Shown piece by piece: positions 28,300-36,396 of a DNA stretch of 64,000 bases; positions within the stretch are counted from its first letter, which is position 1; the number at the start of each line of letters is the position of its first letter. Source of the stretch: Solirubrobacterales bacterium (GTDB taxonomy: Bacteria > Actinomycetota > Thermoleophilia > Solirubrobacterales > 70-9); NCBI GenBank assembly GCA_025450195.1, contig JANWHW010000016.1:62001-126000 (forward strand), given 5' to 3'. The translations under genes and the position numbers were made by a program. A model generated the notes under the pieces. It was not told where the DNA came from. It worked only from the letters and a program-made list of their open reading frames with translations, and searched no databases.

Positions 28300-29237
28300 A
28301 GGTCGCGGTCCTCAAGGGCGGCCGGTCGCTGGAGCGGGGAGTCTCGCTGCGCTCGGCGGCGCGGGTCGAGGACGCGCTCGAGCGGCTCGGGCATGAGGCG
28401 GTGCCCCTGGATGTAGATGGCGCCCTCGTCAAGTGCCTGATCGCAGAGCGTCCCGATGTGGCCTTCGTCGCGATGCACGGGCCGGGTGGCGAGGACGGGA
28501 CGACGCAAGAGCTGCTCGAGATCCTCGACATCCCGTTCACGGGCCCCGGTGTGGCCGCCTGCTCGCGCTGCATGGACAAGGTCCTTGCCAAGCACGAGCT
28601 GCGCACGGCCAATGTGCCGACGGCGGACTGGTTTGCCTTCAACGAGACCGCGTTCCGGGAGCTCGGCGCCGCCGATGTCTTGTCGGCTCTGGAGGAGCGG
28701 CTTGGGTTCCCGCTGGTCATTAAGCCAAGCCGTGGCGGGTCCGCGCTCGGAGTTAAGTTCGTCGCGTCGGCGAGCGAGCTGCCGGAGGCACTGGTCTCGG
28801 CCTTCAGCTACGACGATCGGGTCCTGATCGAGAGGTTCGTAGACGGAAGAGAGCTGGCGGTGAGCGTCCTCGGCGAGGAGCCGCTGCCAGTCGTAGAGGC
28901 GATCCCCAGCGACGGCGACCGCTACGACTTCGAGGCTCGCTACGAGATTGGCCGCACTAACTTCGTCTGCCCAGCCGAGCTGGGCGAGGCGGCTGCCGCT
29001 GCCGTAACCGACGCGGCGCTCAACGCATACCGGGCGCTTGGCTGTTCGGGGTTCTCGCGCGTCGACCTGATCCTCGCCGAGGAGCGTCCTCAGGTGCTCG
29101 AGGTGAATGCGATCCCGGGCCTCACCGATACGAGTCTGCTGCCCCAAGCGGCAGAGGCAGCTGGCATGTCGTTCGAGGAGCTCGTTGAGCGGATCCTCGA
29201 GCTGGCCCTGCAGCCGTCGCGCTCGAGCGCTCTCTGA
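28296..29237 (+). CDS. ddl: D-alanine--D-alanine ligase homologue 1
   Basis: This ATP-grasp enzyme joins two D-alanines for peptidoglycan precursors. Motifs are KGGRSLERGVSLRS near the N-terminus (with the substrate-binding Glu), IKPSRGGSALGV for ATP and serine contacts, and the omega-loop YDFEARYEIGRTNF. The loop tyrosine implies D-Ala rather than D-lactate specificity. The C-terminal metal site is LEVNAIPGLTDTSLLP. Its 313 residues are near normal length. It is coupled to the aminotransferase by a 4-nt overlap. A second ligase gene (57041-58006) has the more canonical N-terminal motif, so the two may differ in substrate. Confidence 0.88.
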   Translation: MKVAVLKGGRSLERGVSLRSAARVEDALERLGHEAVPLDVDGALVKCLIAERPDVAFVAMHGPGGEDGTTQELLEILDIPFTGPGVAACSRCMDKVLAKHELRTANVPTADWFAFNETAFRELGAADVLSALEERLGFPLVIKPSRGGSALGVKFVASASELPEALVSAFSYDDRVLIERFVDGRELAVSVLGEEPLPVVEAIPSDGDRYDFEARYEIGRTNFVCPAELGEAAAAAVTDAALNAYRALGCSGFSRVDLILAEERPQVLEVNAIPGLTDTSLLPQAAEAAGMSFEELVERILELALQPSRSSAL

Positions 29238-29255
29238 ACCGTGCGTGGTGAATGA

Positions 29256-29867
29256 GTGAAACGAGGTCGAGAAGCCGAGATGGTGTTGGGCGCCGCAGCA
29301 GTGGCTGTCGCGCTCGCGATCGGCTCTGTAGCAATCGCGGGGACGGGGCAGCACGGGTTGGAGGTCGGGCTGCGCCTCACCGCGGGCTGGGCATTCCCCT
29401 TCCTCGCCGCCGCCTACGCGGCACCGGCACTGGCGGCGATGCGCGGGGGGCCGCTCCCATGGCTGCCGGCAGTGCAAGGGCAACTTTGGCGCGCATTCGC
29501 CGCGATCTTCGCAGTCCATCTCGTCCTGATTGCCGCCTTGGTCGTCTTCGCGGGTGTTGCCCCGCTGGCGCTCTCGCTACTCGGGGGCGGCCTCGCCTAT
29601 CTTCTGATCGGCGGGATTGTGCTGACCTCGTTCGACGGCTTCAGAGCCAAGCTGGGCTCCGCCCGGGTCGAGCTGCTCCAGCGGCTGGGCGAACACTGGG
29701 TCTTCGCCGTCTTCACGTTCACCATGGCGGGCGCGGTGGCCGAAGGGATCGTTGCGTGGCTGCCGCCGCTGCTGGCGGCAGTGGGGGTCTACGCGGCCCG
29801 CTTCGTGACGTGGAGGCGTGGCGTCCGTTCGCGGACAAGGGCCGCCGAAGACAGCGCCTTGGCCTAA
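29256..29867 (+). CDS. Integral membrane protein, 203 aa
   Basis: Six predicted hydrophobic helices make up most of the protein, with a basic C-terminal tail. The pattern LTAGWAFPFLAAAYAAPAL, then WRAFAAIFAVHLVLIAAL, then a four-helix C-terminal part resembles small respiratory or ferric-reductase-like membrane proteins, but no heme histidine pairs are convincing. The GTG at 29256 lies 19 bp after the ligase gene, so it may belong to the same transcript. The stop lies within a perfect palindrome shared with the convergent gene. The function is unknown. Confidence 0.7.
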   Translation: MKRGREAEMVLGAAAVAVALAIGSVAIAGTGQHGLEVGLRLTAGWAFPFLAAAYAAPALAAMRGGPLPWLPAVQGQLWRAFAAIFAVHLVLIAALVVFAGVAPLALSLLGGGLAYLLIGGIVLTSFDGFRAKLGSARVELLQRLGEHWVFAVFTFTMAGAVAEGIVAWLPPLLAAVGVYAARFVTWRRGVRSRTRAAEDSALA

Positions 29868-29885
29868 GAGGTCTAGACCTCTTAG
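29864..29885. terminator. 22-bp perfect palindrome over two stop codons
   Basis: All 11 base pairs are complementary, centred on TCTAGA. The palindrome contains the TAA of the plus-strand membrane protein; its last base pairs also include the TAA of the minus-strand nuclease gene. It probably forms a bidirectional terminator hairpin. No T tract follows. Confidence 0.6.
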
Positions 29886-30364
29886 TCCTCGCCCTGGGCG
29901 AAATCCTCAGGCGAGACCTCGTCGAGGAACTCCTTGAACTTGTCGACGACCTCCTCGGTGTCCTCAACCTCATGCTCGAACTCGATCGCCGACTCCTCGA
30001 TGACCTCCTCAGCAGCGAAGATCGGCGCCGAGACGCGGACCGCGAGGGCGAGGGCGTCGGAGGGGCGGGAGTCGATCTCGAGCTCAGAGCCGTTGATCGA
30101 GACCGTGATCGAAGCGTAGAAGGTGTTCTCGCGCAGCTCGGTCACAGAGACCCGCTCGCATTTGCCGTCGAGCTGCTCGATCACTTCGGAGAGCAGGTCG
30201 TGGGTCATCGGCCGGGGCGTCGAGGCGCCCTGCAACTTCATCAAGATCGCGGCGGCCTCAGGATGCCCGATCCATATCGGCAGGAACTTGTTGCCGTCGA
30301 CAGTCTTCAGCAAGACGATCGGCTGCTTGCCGACCATGTCGAAACTGACGCCGTAGATCTGCAT
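29882..30364 (-). CDS. Bifunctional nuclease family protein (DUF151)
   Basis: The DUF151 core is complete: MVGKQPIVLLKTVDGNKFLPIWIG, TPRPMTHDLLSEVIEQL, TFYASITV and the signature IDSRPSDALALAVRVSAPIF. Family members include a protein with DNase and RNase activity in plants and enzymes of unknown role in bacteria. A strongly acidic C-terminal tail (EFEHEVEDTEEVVDKFKEFL) is present. I chose the ATG at 30364 because a TATAAT sequence lies where a promoter -10 box would be, overlapping the upstream ATG (30409). The usual family N-terminus also starts near MQIYGVSF. tRNA-Ile lies 100 bp upstream on the same strand. Confidence 0.9.
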   Translation of the reverse strand: MQIYGVSFDMVGKQPIVLLKTVDGNKFLPIWIGHPEAAAILMKLQGASTPRPMTHDLLSEVIEQLDGKCERVSVTELRENTFYASITVSINGSELEIDSRPSDALALAVRVSAPIFAAEEVIEESAIEFEHEVEDTEEVVDKFKEFLDEVSPEDFAQGED

Positions 30365-30407
30365 CTGCTGCAAAATTCGCTCCGCGCCGTGGGCCGTGGG
30401 GCCGCTC

Positions 30408-30413
30408 ATTATA
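30408..30413 (-). promoter_or_regulatory. Consensus TATAAT -10 box of the bifunctional nuclease gene
   Basis: TATAAT reads on the minus strand and overlaps a possible ATG at 30409. A transcript starting about 7 bp downstream would exclude that ATG and support the start at 30364. The best -35 match (TTGCAG) is 19 bp upstream. Confidence 0.5.
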
Positions 30414-30460
30414 GGTCGGGGCGCCAAGTCACCTGCAACGTGGACAAGTAGACACAGCAG

Positions 30461-30534
<74 letters not shown>

Positions 30535-30585
30535 ATCGAGAAGAGGCGATGATAGCGAGGCAAAGGCGCCCCCAAGTGCCGGATC

Positions 30586-31458
30586 TCAGGTCCCTCCGCC
30601 TTTGACCCGACGAGCCAGGTCCATTGCCTCGTCGATGTCGTCGAAGTGGACCTCGACTGCGATCGACTCTCCTCTCAGCCTCACCTTGACCTCCAAGCCA
30701 AGGGCGGACTCAAGTTGGTCGGCAACCTCTCTCAGGGCGGCCTCTTGTTCGGCGTCAATCCTTTTTGTGGAGCCCTTTCCTCTCTTTGGCTGGCTAGCCA
30801 GCCGGACCTTTCTCTCAGTCTCACGGACCGACCAGCCGCCATCCGCGGCGGCGCGGGCGAGACGACGGCGCTCATCGTTGCCCGGGATGCCAAGCAGCGC
30901 CTTTCCGTGGCCCTCGCTGAGCTCCCTCGACTCGAGCAGGGCAAGTGCTTCGTCAGGCAGGTCGAGGAGGCGGATCAGATTGGAGACGGCTGGGCGGCTC
31001 CGTCCTATGCGCTTCGCCAGCTCCTCCTTGGAGAGACCCAAATCATCGACCAGCGCCGCGCATGCACGTGCCTCCTCGACCGGGTTCAGGTCCTCGCGGA
31101 CCATGTTCTCGATCAGAGCCACCTGCAGCCTCTCGGCCTGCTCGGGATCGCGAACTATTGCCGGCACCCTCTCCAGCCCGGCCTGCTGAGAGGCGCGCCA
31201 GCGCCGCTCGCCGGCGATCAGCTCGTAGCTGCCGTCGTGCAGAGGTCGGACCAGTAGCGGCTGGATCACGCCGGTGCTTTCGATCGAAGAGGCGAGCCCG
31301 GCGAGAGAGTCGGGGTCGAACTTGGTGCGGGGCTGCTTTGGGTTGGGTTTGATCAGCCCAACAGGAAGCTCCTGCAGCTCGCCGATGTCGGCGGATGAGG
31401 CCTTCGGCAGGATCGCGGCGAGGCCGCGGCCTATCCCCGGCTTGGCGGCGCTAGCCAC
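30586..31458 (-). CDS. parB: Chromosome partitioning protein ParB
   Basis: ParB is a CTP-dependent clamp that loads at parS sites near the origin and guides chromosome segregation. The N-terminal CTPase part contains LIPKPNPKQPRTKFDP-like (GLIKPNPKQPRTKFDP) and AGERRWRASQQAGL motifs. A central helix-turn-helix (SKEELAKRIGRSRPAVSNLIRLLDLP) recognises parS, and a C-terminal dimerisation region follows. The length of 290 residues is normal. The GTG at 31458 overlaps parA by 8 nt. A parS-like site is found at 34428-34443, 3 kb away. Confidence 0.97.
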   Translation of the reverse strand: MASAAKPGIGRGLAAILPKASSADIGELQELPVGLIKPNPKQPRTKFDPDSLAGLASSIESTGVIQPLLVRPLHDGSYELIAGERRWRASQQAGLERVPAIVRDPEQAERLQVALIENMVREDLNPVEEARACAALVDDLGLSKEELAKRIGRSRPAVSNLIRLLDLPDEALALLESRELSEGHGKALLGIPGNDERRRLARAAADGGWSVRETERKVRLASQPKRGKGSTKRIDAEQEAALREVADQLESALGLEVKVRLRGESIAVEVHFDDIDEAMDLARRVKGGGT

Positions 31459-32209
31459 GGGCGATCAGCTCAGCGGCCAGGTTGCGGTAGGCGACGGATC
31501 CCGAAGACGACGGAGCATGCTCGGTTATCGGCAGGCCGTGGCTCGGCGCCTCGGCGACCCTGACGCTGCGGGGTATGACCGTCTCGAAGACCATTTCCGG
31601 GAAATGCTCGCGCAGTTCTCGCTCCACATCGCGGGCAAGTCGAGTGCGCTCGTCATGCATGGTGATCAACAGACCCGACACATTCAGCGACGGGTTGTAA
31701 TCACGGCGAATCATGCTGAGGGTGTCAAGGAACTGGACGAGGCCCTCGAGGGCCAGATACTCGGCCTGCACAGGCACGATCAAGCGATCGGCCGCCACCA
31801 GGGCGTTGACGCTGACCGGCCCGAGCGAGGGTGGGCAATCCAGCATCGTGAACGCGAACCGCTCGCGCACCGGGCCGAGCCGCTCGCGCAACCGCGTCTC
31901 GGAGCCCTCGAGGCGAGGCAGCTCGACTGCGGCACCGGCCAGATCGCGATTTGCGGGGACCAGCCATAGATTGTCCGGGCCCGCCGGGCGGGCGGCCTCC
32001 GCGACCGACACCTCACCGATCAGGCAGTCATAAGAGGAGGGCCGCAACTCGCGATCGGCTCCCAGGGCCACCGTTGCGTTGCACTGTGGGTCGAGGTCGA
32101 CGAGCAGGGTTTGGGAGCCGTCGGCGGCAACGCAGGCAGTGAGATTGACGGCGGTCGTCGTCTTTCCCACTCCACCCTTTTGGTTTGCGACCGCGTAGAC
32201 GGCACCCAT
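31451..32209 (-). CDS. parA: Chromosome partitioning ATPase ParA/Soj
   Basis: This deviant Walker ATPase binds DNA as an ATP dimer and drives movement of ParB-parS complexes. The deviant Walker A is NQKGGVGKTTTA at residues 9-20, with the signature lysine in KGGVGKT. The Walker B region is FTMLDCPPSLGPVSVNAL. RSVRVAEAPSHGLPI is a C-terminal DNA-binding signature. The 252 residues are normal for chromosomal ParA, and it lacks the N-terminal helix-turn-helix of plasmid forms. It sits between rsmG (39 bp upstream) and parB. Confidence 0.97.
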   Translation of the reverse strand: MGAVYAVANQKGGVGKTTTAVNLTACVAADGSQTLLVDLDPQCNATVALGADRELRPSSYDCLIGEVSVAEAARPAGPDNLWLVPANRDLAGAAVELPRLEGSETRLRERLGPVRERFAFTMLDCPPSLGPVSVNALVAADRLIVPVQAEYLALEGLVQFLDTLSMIRRDYNPSLNVSGLLITMHDERTRLARDVERELREHFPEMVFETVIPRSVRVAEAPSHGLPITEHAPSSSGSVAYRNLAAELIARG

Positions 32210-32248
32210 GCGTTCGGGCAGAGTAGTTAGGAGCGGACGCGAAGGCGG

Positions 32249-32926
32249 TCAGCCACGGGGTCGCTTCTTGGCCACGCCCGGTCGACGAGGGAGATCGGGG
32301 GGTGTGGGGCCCGTCTTGCGGATGACGTGAAGGTGTCGGTTCTTGCTGCCCGCATACGGTCCCACATGGAGGATTTGCTCCGGCTGAATCGCGAGGCCGT
32401 CGGAGGCTCTGCCCAGTTGTGCCTCCTCGTCTGGGTCGCGCTTGCCCTTCCAGGCGATCAAAACGCCGTTTTCTCGTAGCAAGGGGGAAGCCAGCTCGGC
32501 GAGCGTGGAGAGGCGGCCGACGGCGCGGGCGGTGACAACGTCGTAGGCCTCGCGGCCTGGACCCGATGCGACCTCCTCGGAGCGGGCGTGGATGACAGCT
32601 GCGTTGGCGATTTCCCCAGTCACGATCGCGCTGCGGATGAACTCGCACTTGCGGCCCACCGACTCGATCAGGTCTAGCTGAGCAGCGGGCAGCGCTACGG
32701 CGAGTACAAGGCCCGGAAACCCAGCTCCAGAGCCAATATCGGCCACATTCGTCGCGGCTCGAAGCTCGGGGACCTCCAAGCCGGTGAGGCTGTCTTGCAC
32801 ATGGACCTTCCAGGCGGAGTCCGGGTCGGTGACGGAACTAACGGAGGCACGCTCGACGGCGAGCAGGTCGAGCACCTTCTGTAGGGACGCGTGTGCTTGG
32901 GGGTCGAGTGGCGCGGGAGCGCTCAA
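32249..32926 (-). CDS. rsmG: 16S rRNA (guanine(527)-N7)-methyltransferase RsmG
   Basis: RsmG methylates G527 of 16S rRNA. The class I methyltransferase SAM loop is VADIGSGAGFPGLVLAVALP, followed by DLIESVGRKCEFI and YDVVTARAVGRLSTLAELA. Two TTG starts are possible: 32956 (34-nt overlap with khpB) or 32926 (TTGA overlap with the khpB stop). I prefer the shorter because neighbouring genes use the same 4-nt coupling; neither has a clear Shine-Dalgarno sequence. The C-terminal tail is basic and proline rich. The order khpB-rsmG-parA-parB is the usual origin-proximal one. Confidence 0.92.
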   Translation of the reverse strand: MSAPAPLDPQAHASLQKVLDLLAVERASVSSVTDPDSAWKVHVQDSLTGLEVPELRAATNVADIGSGAGFPGLVLAVALPAAQLDLIESVGRKCEFIRSAIVTGEIANAAVIHARSEEVASGPGREAYDVVTARAVGRLSTLAELASPLLRENGVLIAWKGKRDPDEEAQLGRASDGLAIQPEQILHVGPYAGSKNRHLHVIRKTGPTPPDLPRRPGVAKKRPRG

Positions 32927-33405
32927 CCCGAGACCAAGGGTGCAACGACCACGCAACGGTGTGGATCGTCGCCTTCGCTGTAGGTCTCGATCTGCGCTCG
33001 CTCCTTGAGGTGCTCGTGCACAACGCGGCGTTCTTGCGCGCTCATAGGGTCCAGCTGGACCGCCCGATTCGCGGAAAGGGCCTCCTCCGCGGCGCGGTCG
33101 GCGCGGGCGATGAGCAGCTCGCGGCGGCGCTCGCGATACCCGGCCACGTCGACGATGACTCGCTTGCGCTCCCGCAACCCCCGAAATGCCGCCTGGTAGG
33201 AGAGCAGCTGCAGTGCGTCGATCGTTTGCCCGCGCTTGCCGATCAGCAGGCCGTAGTCCCCATCACCCTCGACGATCAGTTCAATCTGGTCGTCGTCCTC
33301 CCGAACCTCAACCTCACCCTCGAGGTCAAGCTCAGAGAGGACGCGTTCGACGAGCTTCTGCGCACGCTGCGCCGGCTCCTGGGGCCAGTCTGTATCGGCG
33401 CTCAT
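32923..33405 (-). CDS. khpB: RNA-binding protein KhpB (Jag/SpoIIIJ-associated)
   Basis: The protein has a KH domain with the GKRG loop in GLLIGKRGQTIDALQLL and an R3H domain with QERRVVHEHL (R and H conserved). The Jag_N domain seen in many Firmicutes is absent, as is usual in actinobacteria, so the length is 160 residues. KhpB acts with KhpA in RNA binding and affects cell elongation and division. The ATG at 33405 lies 8 bp after the yidC stop. It follows yidC in the conserved rnpA-yidD-yidC-khpB block. Confidence 0.95.
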   Translation of the reverse strand: MSADTDWPQEPAQRAQKLVERVLSELDLEGEVEVREDDDQIELIVEGDGDYGLLIGKRGQTIDALQLLSYQAAFRGLRERKRVIVDVAGYRERRRELLIARADRAAEEALSANRAVQLDPMSAQERRVVHEHLKERAQIETYSEGDDPHRCVVVAPLVSG

Positions 33406-33413
33406 CTCCGCGA

Positions 33414-34166
33414 CTACCGCCTGCGCTTCTTTTTGCGAGGCGGCGGGGGAGGCGGCTTGGCCGCCGCAACCTCTTCGGGGGTCGGCATCTCCGGCGCCGG
33501 GATCAGCTTGGCGGCTGCATAGGACTGCATCAAGGTCCAGAGGTTGGTCGTGATCCAGTAGAGGCTCAGGCCGGCTGGGAATCGAGGTACGAAGAAGACG
33601 CCCACCAGCGCGAAGACACCGAAGAGGATGTACTGCTGGCTTCCGGCGCTAGTGGGCGAGGAGCGCATCGTGACGAACATCGAGGCCACCGTCGAAACGG
33701 CAAAAAGCACCATGAGGATGACCGTCTCGGCACCTTCGGGCTTCTCGATCACCGAGTTGATGAAGAACCAGCCCGGTTCGCCGCTGCTCAGGACCTCCTG
33801 TTCGAAGCTGTCGCCTTGGAGCAGTCGAAAGAGCGCGAAGAAAATCGGCAGCTGGAGGAGAAGCGGCAGGCAGGAGGCAAGCGGGTTGATTTTGTTCTCT
33901 TTGTAGAAGCGCATCATTTCCTGCTGCATGCGCTCTCGGTCGTTTTTGAATTTCTCCTGGATCTGTTTGAGCTGGGGCTGGAGCGCTTGCAGAGCGCGCA
34001 TTCCCTTGATCTGCCGGTAGGTAAGTGGGACCAGCAGCGCCCTTACGACGATCGTGAGGGCGATGATCGAAGTCCCCCAGCTCAATCCCACGTTGTCATG
34101 GAAGAAATCGAGTATCGCTTCGGCCCCGTCCTCGAGCGGCTGGAGGATGTCCGCAAACGGGATCAA
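33414..34166 (-). CDS. yidC: Membrane protein insertase YidC/Oxa1
   Basis: YidC inserts and folds membrane proteins, alone or with SecYEG. Five hydrophobic helices are present without the large periplasmic domain of Gram-negative YidC, giving 250 residues. The conserved substrate-groove arginine lies in LTIVVRALLVPLTYRQ. A cytoplasmic coiled hairpin (LKQIQEKFKNDRERMQQEMM) follows the first helix, and the tail is very basic with PPPPPRKKKRRR. The TTG at 34166 overlaps the yidD stop as TTGA. Confidence 0.96.
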   Translation of the reverse strand: MIPFADILQPLEDGAEAILDFFHDNVGLSWGTSIIALTIVVRALLVPLTYRQIKGMRALQALQPQLKQIQEKFKNDRERMQQEMMRFYKENKINPLASCLPLLLQLPIFFALFRLLQGDSFEQEVLSSGEPGWFFINSVIEKPEGAETVILMVLFAVSTVASMFVTMRSSPTSAGSQQYILFGVFALVGVFFVPRFPAGLSLYWITTNLWTLMQSYAAAKLIPAPEMPTPEEVAAAKPPPPPPRKKKRRR

Positions 34167-34435
34167 GCCTTCACCTCACCGTGGTACTCGGCTGGATCGA
34201 CAGGGCCGACCCGGAGGGTGAACTGCTTAGGAACAGGGTCGAAGCCACCGTGGCTGAAGGGGTTGCAGCGGAGAAGGCGCCAGGCAGCGAGCACGAGGCC
34301 GCGCGCCACGCCAAAGCGGCTTATCGACGAGATCGCGTAGGCAGAGCAGGTCGGCTCGTACTTGCAACGCCGCGGGAACATAGGCGAGATCCAGCGTTGA
34401 TAGGCCCGAATGGGGGCCAAAGCTGCGCGTTTCAC
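34163..34435 (-). CDS. yidD: Membrane protein insertion efficiency factor YidD
   Basis: YidD is a small protein that aids YidC-dependent insertion. The family core is intact: PIRAYQRWISPMFPRRCKYEPTCSAYA, with the paired cysteines, then LRCNPFSHGGFDPVP. The 90-residue length is normal. The GTG at 34435 overlaps the rnpA stop as GTGA and lies inside the parS-like palindrome at 34428-34443. Confidence 0.95.
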   Translation of the reverse strand: MKRAALAPIRAYQRWISPMFPRRCKYEPTCSAYAISSISRFGVARGLVLAAWRLLRCNPFSHGGFDPVPKQFTLRVGPVDPAEYHGEVKA

Positions 34436-34443
34436 GTGGAACG
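34428..34443. promoter_or_regulatory. parS-like centromere site
   Basis: The 16-bp site matches the bacterial parS consensus at 13 positions and has the full TTTCACGTG core. It overlaps the rnpA stop and yidD start, near the origin and 3 kb from parB. No other match of this quality was seen in the window. Confidence 0.7.
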
Positions 34444-34800
34444 CCCGCCTGGTGCTGCCTGGGAAAGAGCCTCTTCGATGCTTGCGCGGACCCCATCCGT
34501 GCCTTCACGGGAAATCAGCTCGTCGATTTCCGGCCTGGCCACGAGCACAAAGTCGTATCCGGCTGGGAGCTTGTCGGCAAGGCTCCAGAACGCTTCTCGG
34601 AGGGCTCGCTTGACGCGATTCCGGTCGACTGCGCCGCCGACTTTGCGGCTCGCCGATACTCCCAGCCTCACGCCGCCCTCGGCATCGTCTCCGCGCGGAA
34701 AGCTGTAGAGGACCAGGTGGCGTGTGGCGTGAGACGCACCATCACGGTAGACACGGTCGAAATCGCCGCTTCGCGAGAGGCGGCGCCGCTTCGCCGCCAT
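34432..34800 (-). CDS. rnpA: Ribonuclease P protein component
   Basis: RnpA binds the RNase P RNA and helps cleave 5' leaders from tRNA precursors. RRLSRSGDFDRVYRDG at the N-terminus and the RNR motif in DRNRVKRALREAFW are characteristic. The length of 122 residues is normal. The ATG at 34800 directly follows the rpmH TAG with no spacer, so the two are coupled. RNase P RNA itself is not in the window. Confidence 0.96.
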   Translation of the reverse strand: MAAKRRRLSRSGDFDRVYRDGASHATRHLVLYSFPRGDDAEGGVRLGVSASRKVGGAVDRNRVKRALREAFWSLADKLPAGYDFVLVARPEIDELISREGTDGVRASIEEALSQAAPGGRST

Positions 34801-34935
34801 CTAGGGAGTGAGGCGCTTCCGGCCCCTGCGCCGACGTCGCTTGATGATCGCGCGTCCGCCGCGCGTCTGCATCCTCGCTCGGAAGCCGTGGGTCTTCGCC
34901 CGCTTGCGTCTCTTCGGCTGATAGGTGCGCTTCAT
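34801..34935 (-). CDS. rpmH: 50S ribosomal protein L34
   Basis: This is a 44-residue, very basic ribosomal protein with the typical opening [19 protein letters not shown] and [20 protein letters not shown] start at the ATG at 34935; a longer in-frame reading to 35013 has no family support. It leads the minus-strand operon that runs to parB. Transcription here diverges from dnaA. Confidence 0.97.
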   Translation of the reverse strand: MKRTYQPKRRKRAKTHGFRARMQTRGGRAIIKRRRRRGRKRLTP

Positions 34936-35064
34936 TCGGCGTCGCAGTATACGGACGCTGTGCTTTGGAGAGGGCGCAGGTGCGAGGTCGAGGCTGGAGG
35001 CTTTCCTCGGCATTTGCGGAGGGCCTCAATCGCGCCGCACAACACGGCGCTATGGTCGCGCGCG

Positions 35065-36396
35065 GTGGAGGAAAACGCGGGCCGACAGAACCTCAACGAG
35101 CTCTGGCAAGACATCCAGAGCCAGCTGCGCGGGGCGGTCCCGAACTCCACTTTCAAGCTCTGGATGGAGCCCCTGCGTGCTGTTGATGTACGGGAAGGCA
35201 CTCTGTATCTCGACGCTCCAGATGGCATCCGCGCCTGGGTCGAGCGGCGCTACTTCCCATTGATCCGGCAAGCGATGGCCAGTTCGGCGCCGTCGTTGAA
35301 GGAGATCAGCTTCGCAGCAGGTGAGGGCGGAGCGGAGGACGAAGGCGGAGTAGGAGCCGGCCTCAATCCCAACTACACCTTCGAGCGATTTGTCATAGGC
35401 GAAGGAAATCGCGTTGCGCATGCCGCTGCGCTCGCTGTCGCCGAGGCCCCGTCTGAGGCCTACAACCCCCTCTTCCTCCACGGCCCCCCCGGGCTTGGCA
35501 AGACCCATCTATTGGGGGCGCTCGCCAACTACCTGCGAGCCAACGCGCCTGGCCTCAGCCTCCGCTACACAACGGCGGAGTGCTTCACGAATGAGTTCGT
35601 TACCGCCCTGCGCTCCAGTGGCGCCGAGCGCTTCAAGAACCGCTACAGAGACCTAGACGTTCTCTTGGTGGACGATGTCCAATTCCTCGAGGGAAAGCAT
35701 CACACCGAAGAGGAGTTCTTCCACACCTTCAACGCCCTATATGAGGGGGGCAGCCAGCTGGTGCTCTCGGCAGACCGGATACCCAGCGAGCTGTCGACTC
35801 TCGAGGCCCGCCTGCGCGATCGCTTTGAGTGGGGGCTGACAATCGCCGTCAAACCCCCTGATTTGCCGACCAGGACTGTGGTGCTCCAGCGCCTGGCCCA
35901 GGAGGCAGGAATCGCAAAGGCCGACCCGGAGACGTTGAACGAGTTGGCGCGACGCAGCGACGCGAACGTGCGGCGCCTTCATGGAGACCTGACCAAGGTG
36001 CTCGCCCATACCTCGCTGACCGATGCGCCGCTCACTCCCGAGCTGATCGCACAGCTGATTCCGCTGCCCCAAGGCACCGGCTCCTACGAACTCACTGTCG
36101 TGGAGGAAATTCAAACGCAGGTGGCAAAGGGCTTTGGGATCTCGTGCGGCGATCTGATCGGGCCCTCTCGAGCCATGGCTCCAGCGAGAGCCCGCCACAT
36201 CGCCATCTCCCTCACCCGAGAGCTGACCGACCTCTCGCTGCCTGAGATCGGGCGCTTGTTTGGAGGGCGCGACCACTCCACCGTCCTTAACTCGCTACGT
36301 CGTGCCAAAGCGAACATCTCCAGCGACTCCGCTCTCGCTGAGCGCGTCGAGGCATTGCGCTCAACAATCCACAGCCACACCGGCAAATCGCTCTAA
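35065..36396 (+). CDS. dnaA: Chromosomal replication initiator DnaA
   Basis: DnaA is the AAA+ initiator that opens oriC. Domain I is LNELWQDIQSQLRG...FKLWMEPLR. Walker A is GPPGLGKTH, Walker B is LLVDDVQFLEGK, and the C-terminal DNA-binding signature is LPEIGRLFGGRDHSTVL. I choose the in-frame GTG at 35065, giving 443 residues beginning VEENAGRQNLNELW; no Shine-Dalgarno sequence is visible. A longer reading from 34717 overlaps rnpA and rpmH and is not credible. The linker domain II is short (about 25 residues, Gly/Glu rich). Confidence 0.96.
   Translation: MEENAGRQNLNELWQDIQSQLRGAVPNSTFKLWMEPLRAVDVREGTLYLDAPDGIRAWVERRYFPLIRQAMASSAPSLKEISFAAGEGGAEDEGGVGAGLNPNYTFERFVIGEGNRVAHAAALAVAEAPSEAYNPLFLHGPPGLGKTHLLGALANYLRANAPGLSLRYTTAECFTNEFVTALRSSGAERFKNRYRDLDVLLVDDVQFLEGKHHTEEEFFHTFNALYEGGSQLVLSADRIPSELSTLEARLRDRFEWGLTIAVKPPDLPTRTVVLQRLAQEAGIAKADPETLNELARRSDANVRRLHGDLTKVLAHTSLTDAPLTPELIAQLIPLPQGTGSYELTVVEEIQTQVAKGFGISCGDLIGPSRAMAPARARHIAISLTRELTDLSLPEIGRLFGGRDHSTVLNSLRRAKANISSDSALAERVEALRSTIHSHTGKSL

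Noticed and set aside
28002-29519. 505-residue minus-strand frame across the first ligase gene
   Set aside because: Antisense to the ligase with intact catalytic motifs; the product has no recognisable domain and is arginine/low-complexity rich.
29252-30451. 399-residue plus-strand frame covering the membrane protein and the bifunctional nuclease
   Set aside because: It runs out of frame in the first gene and antisense through the second; the translated sequence is low-complexity and arginine rich.
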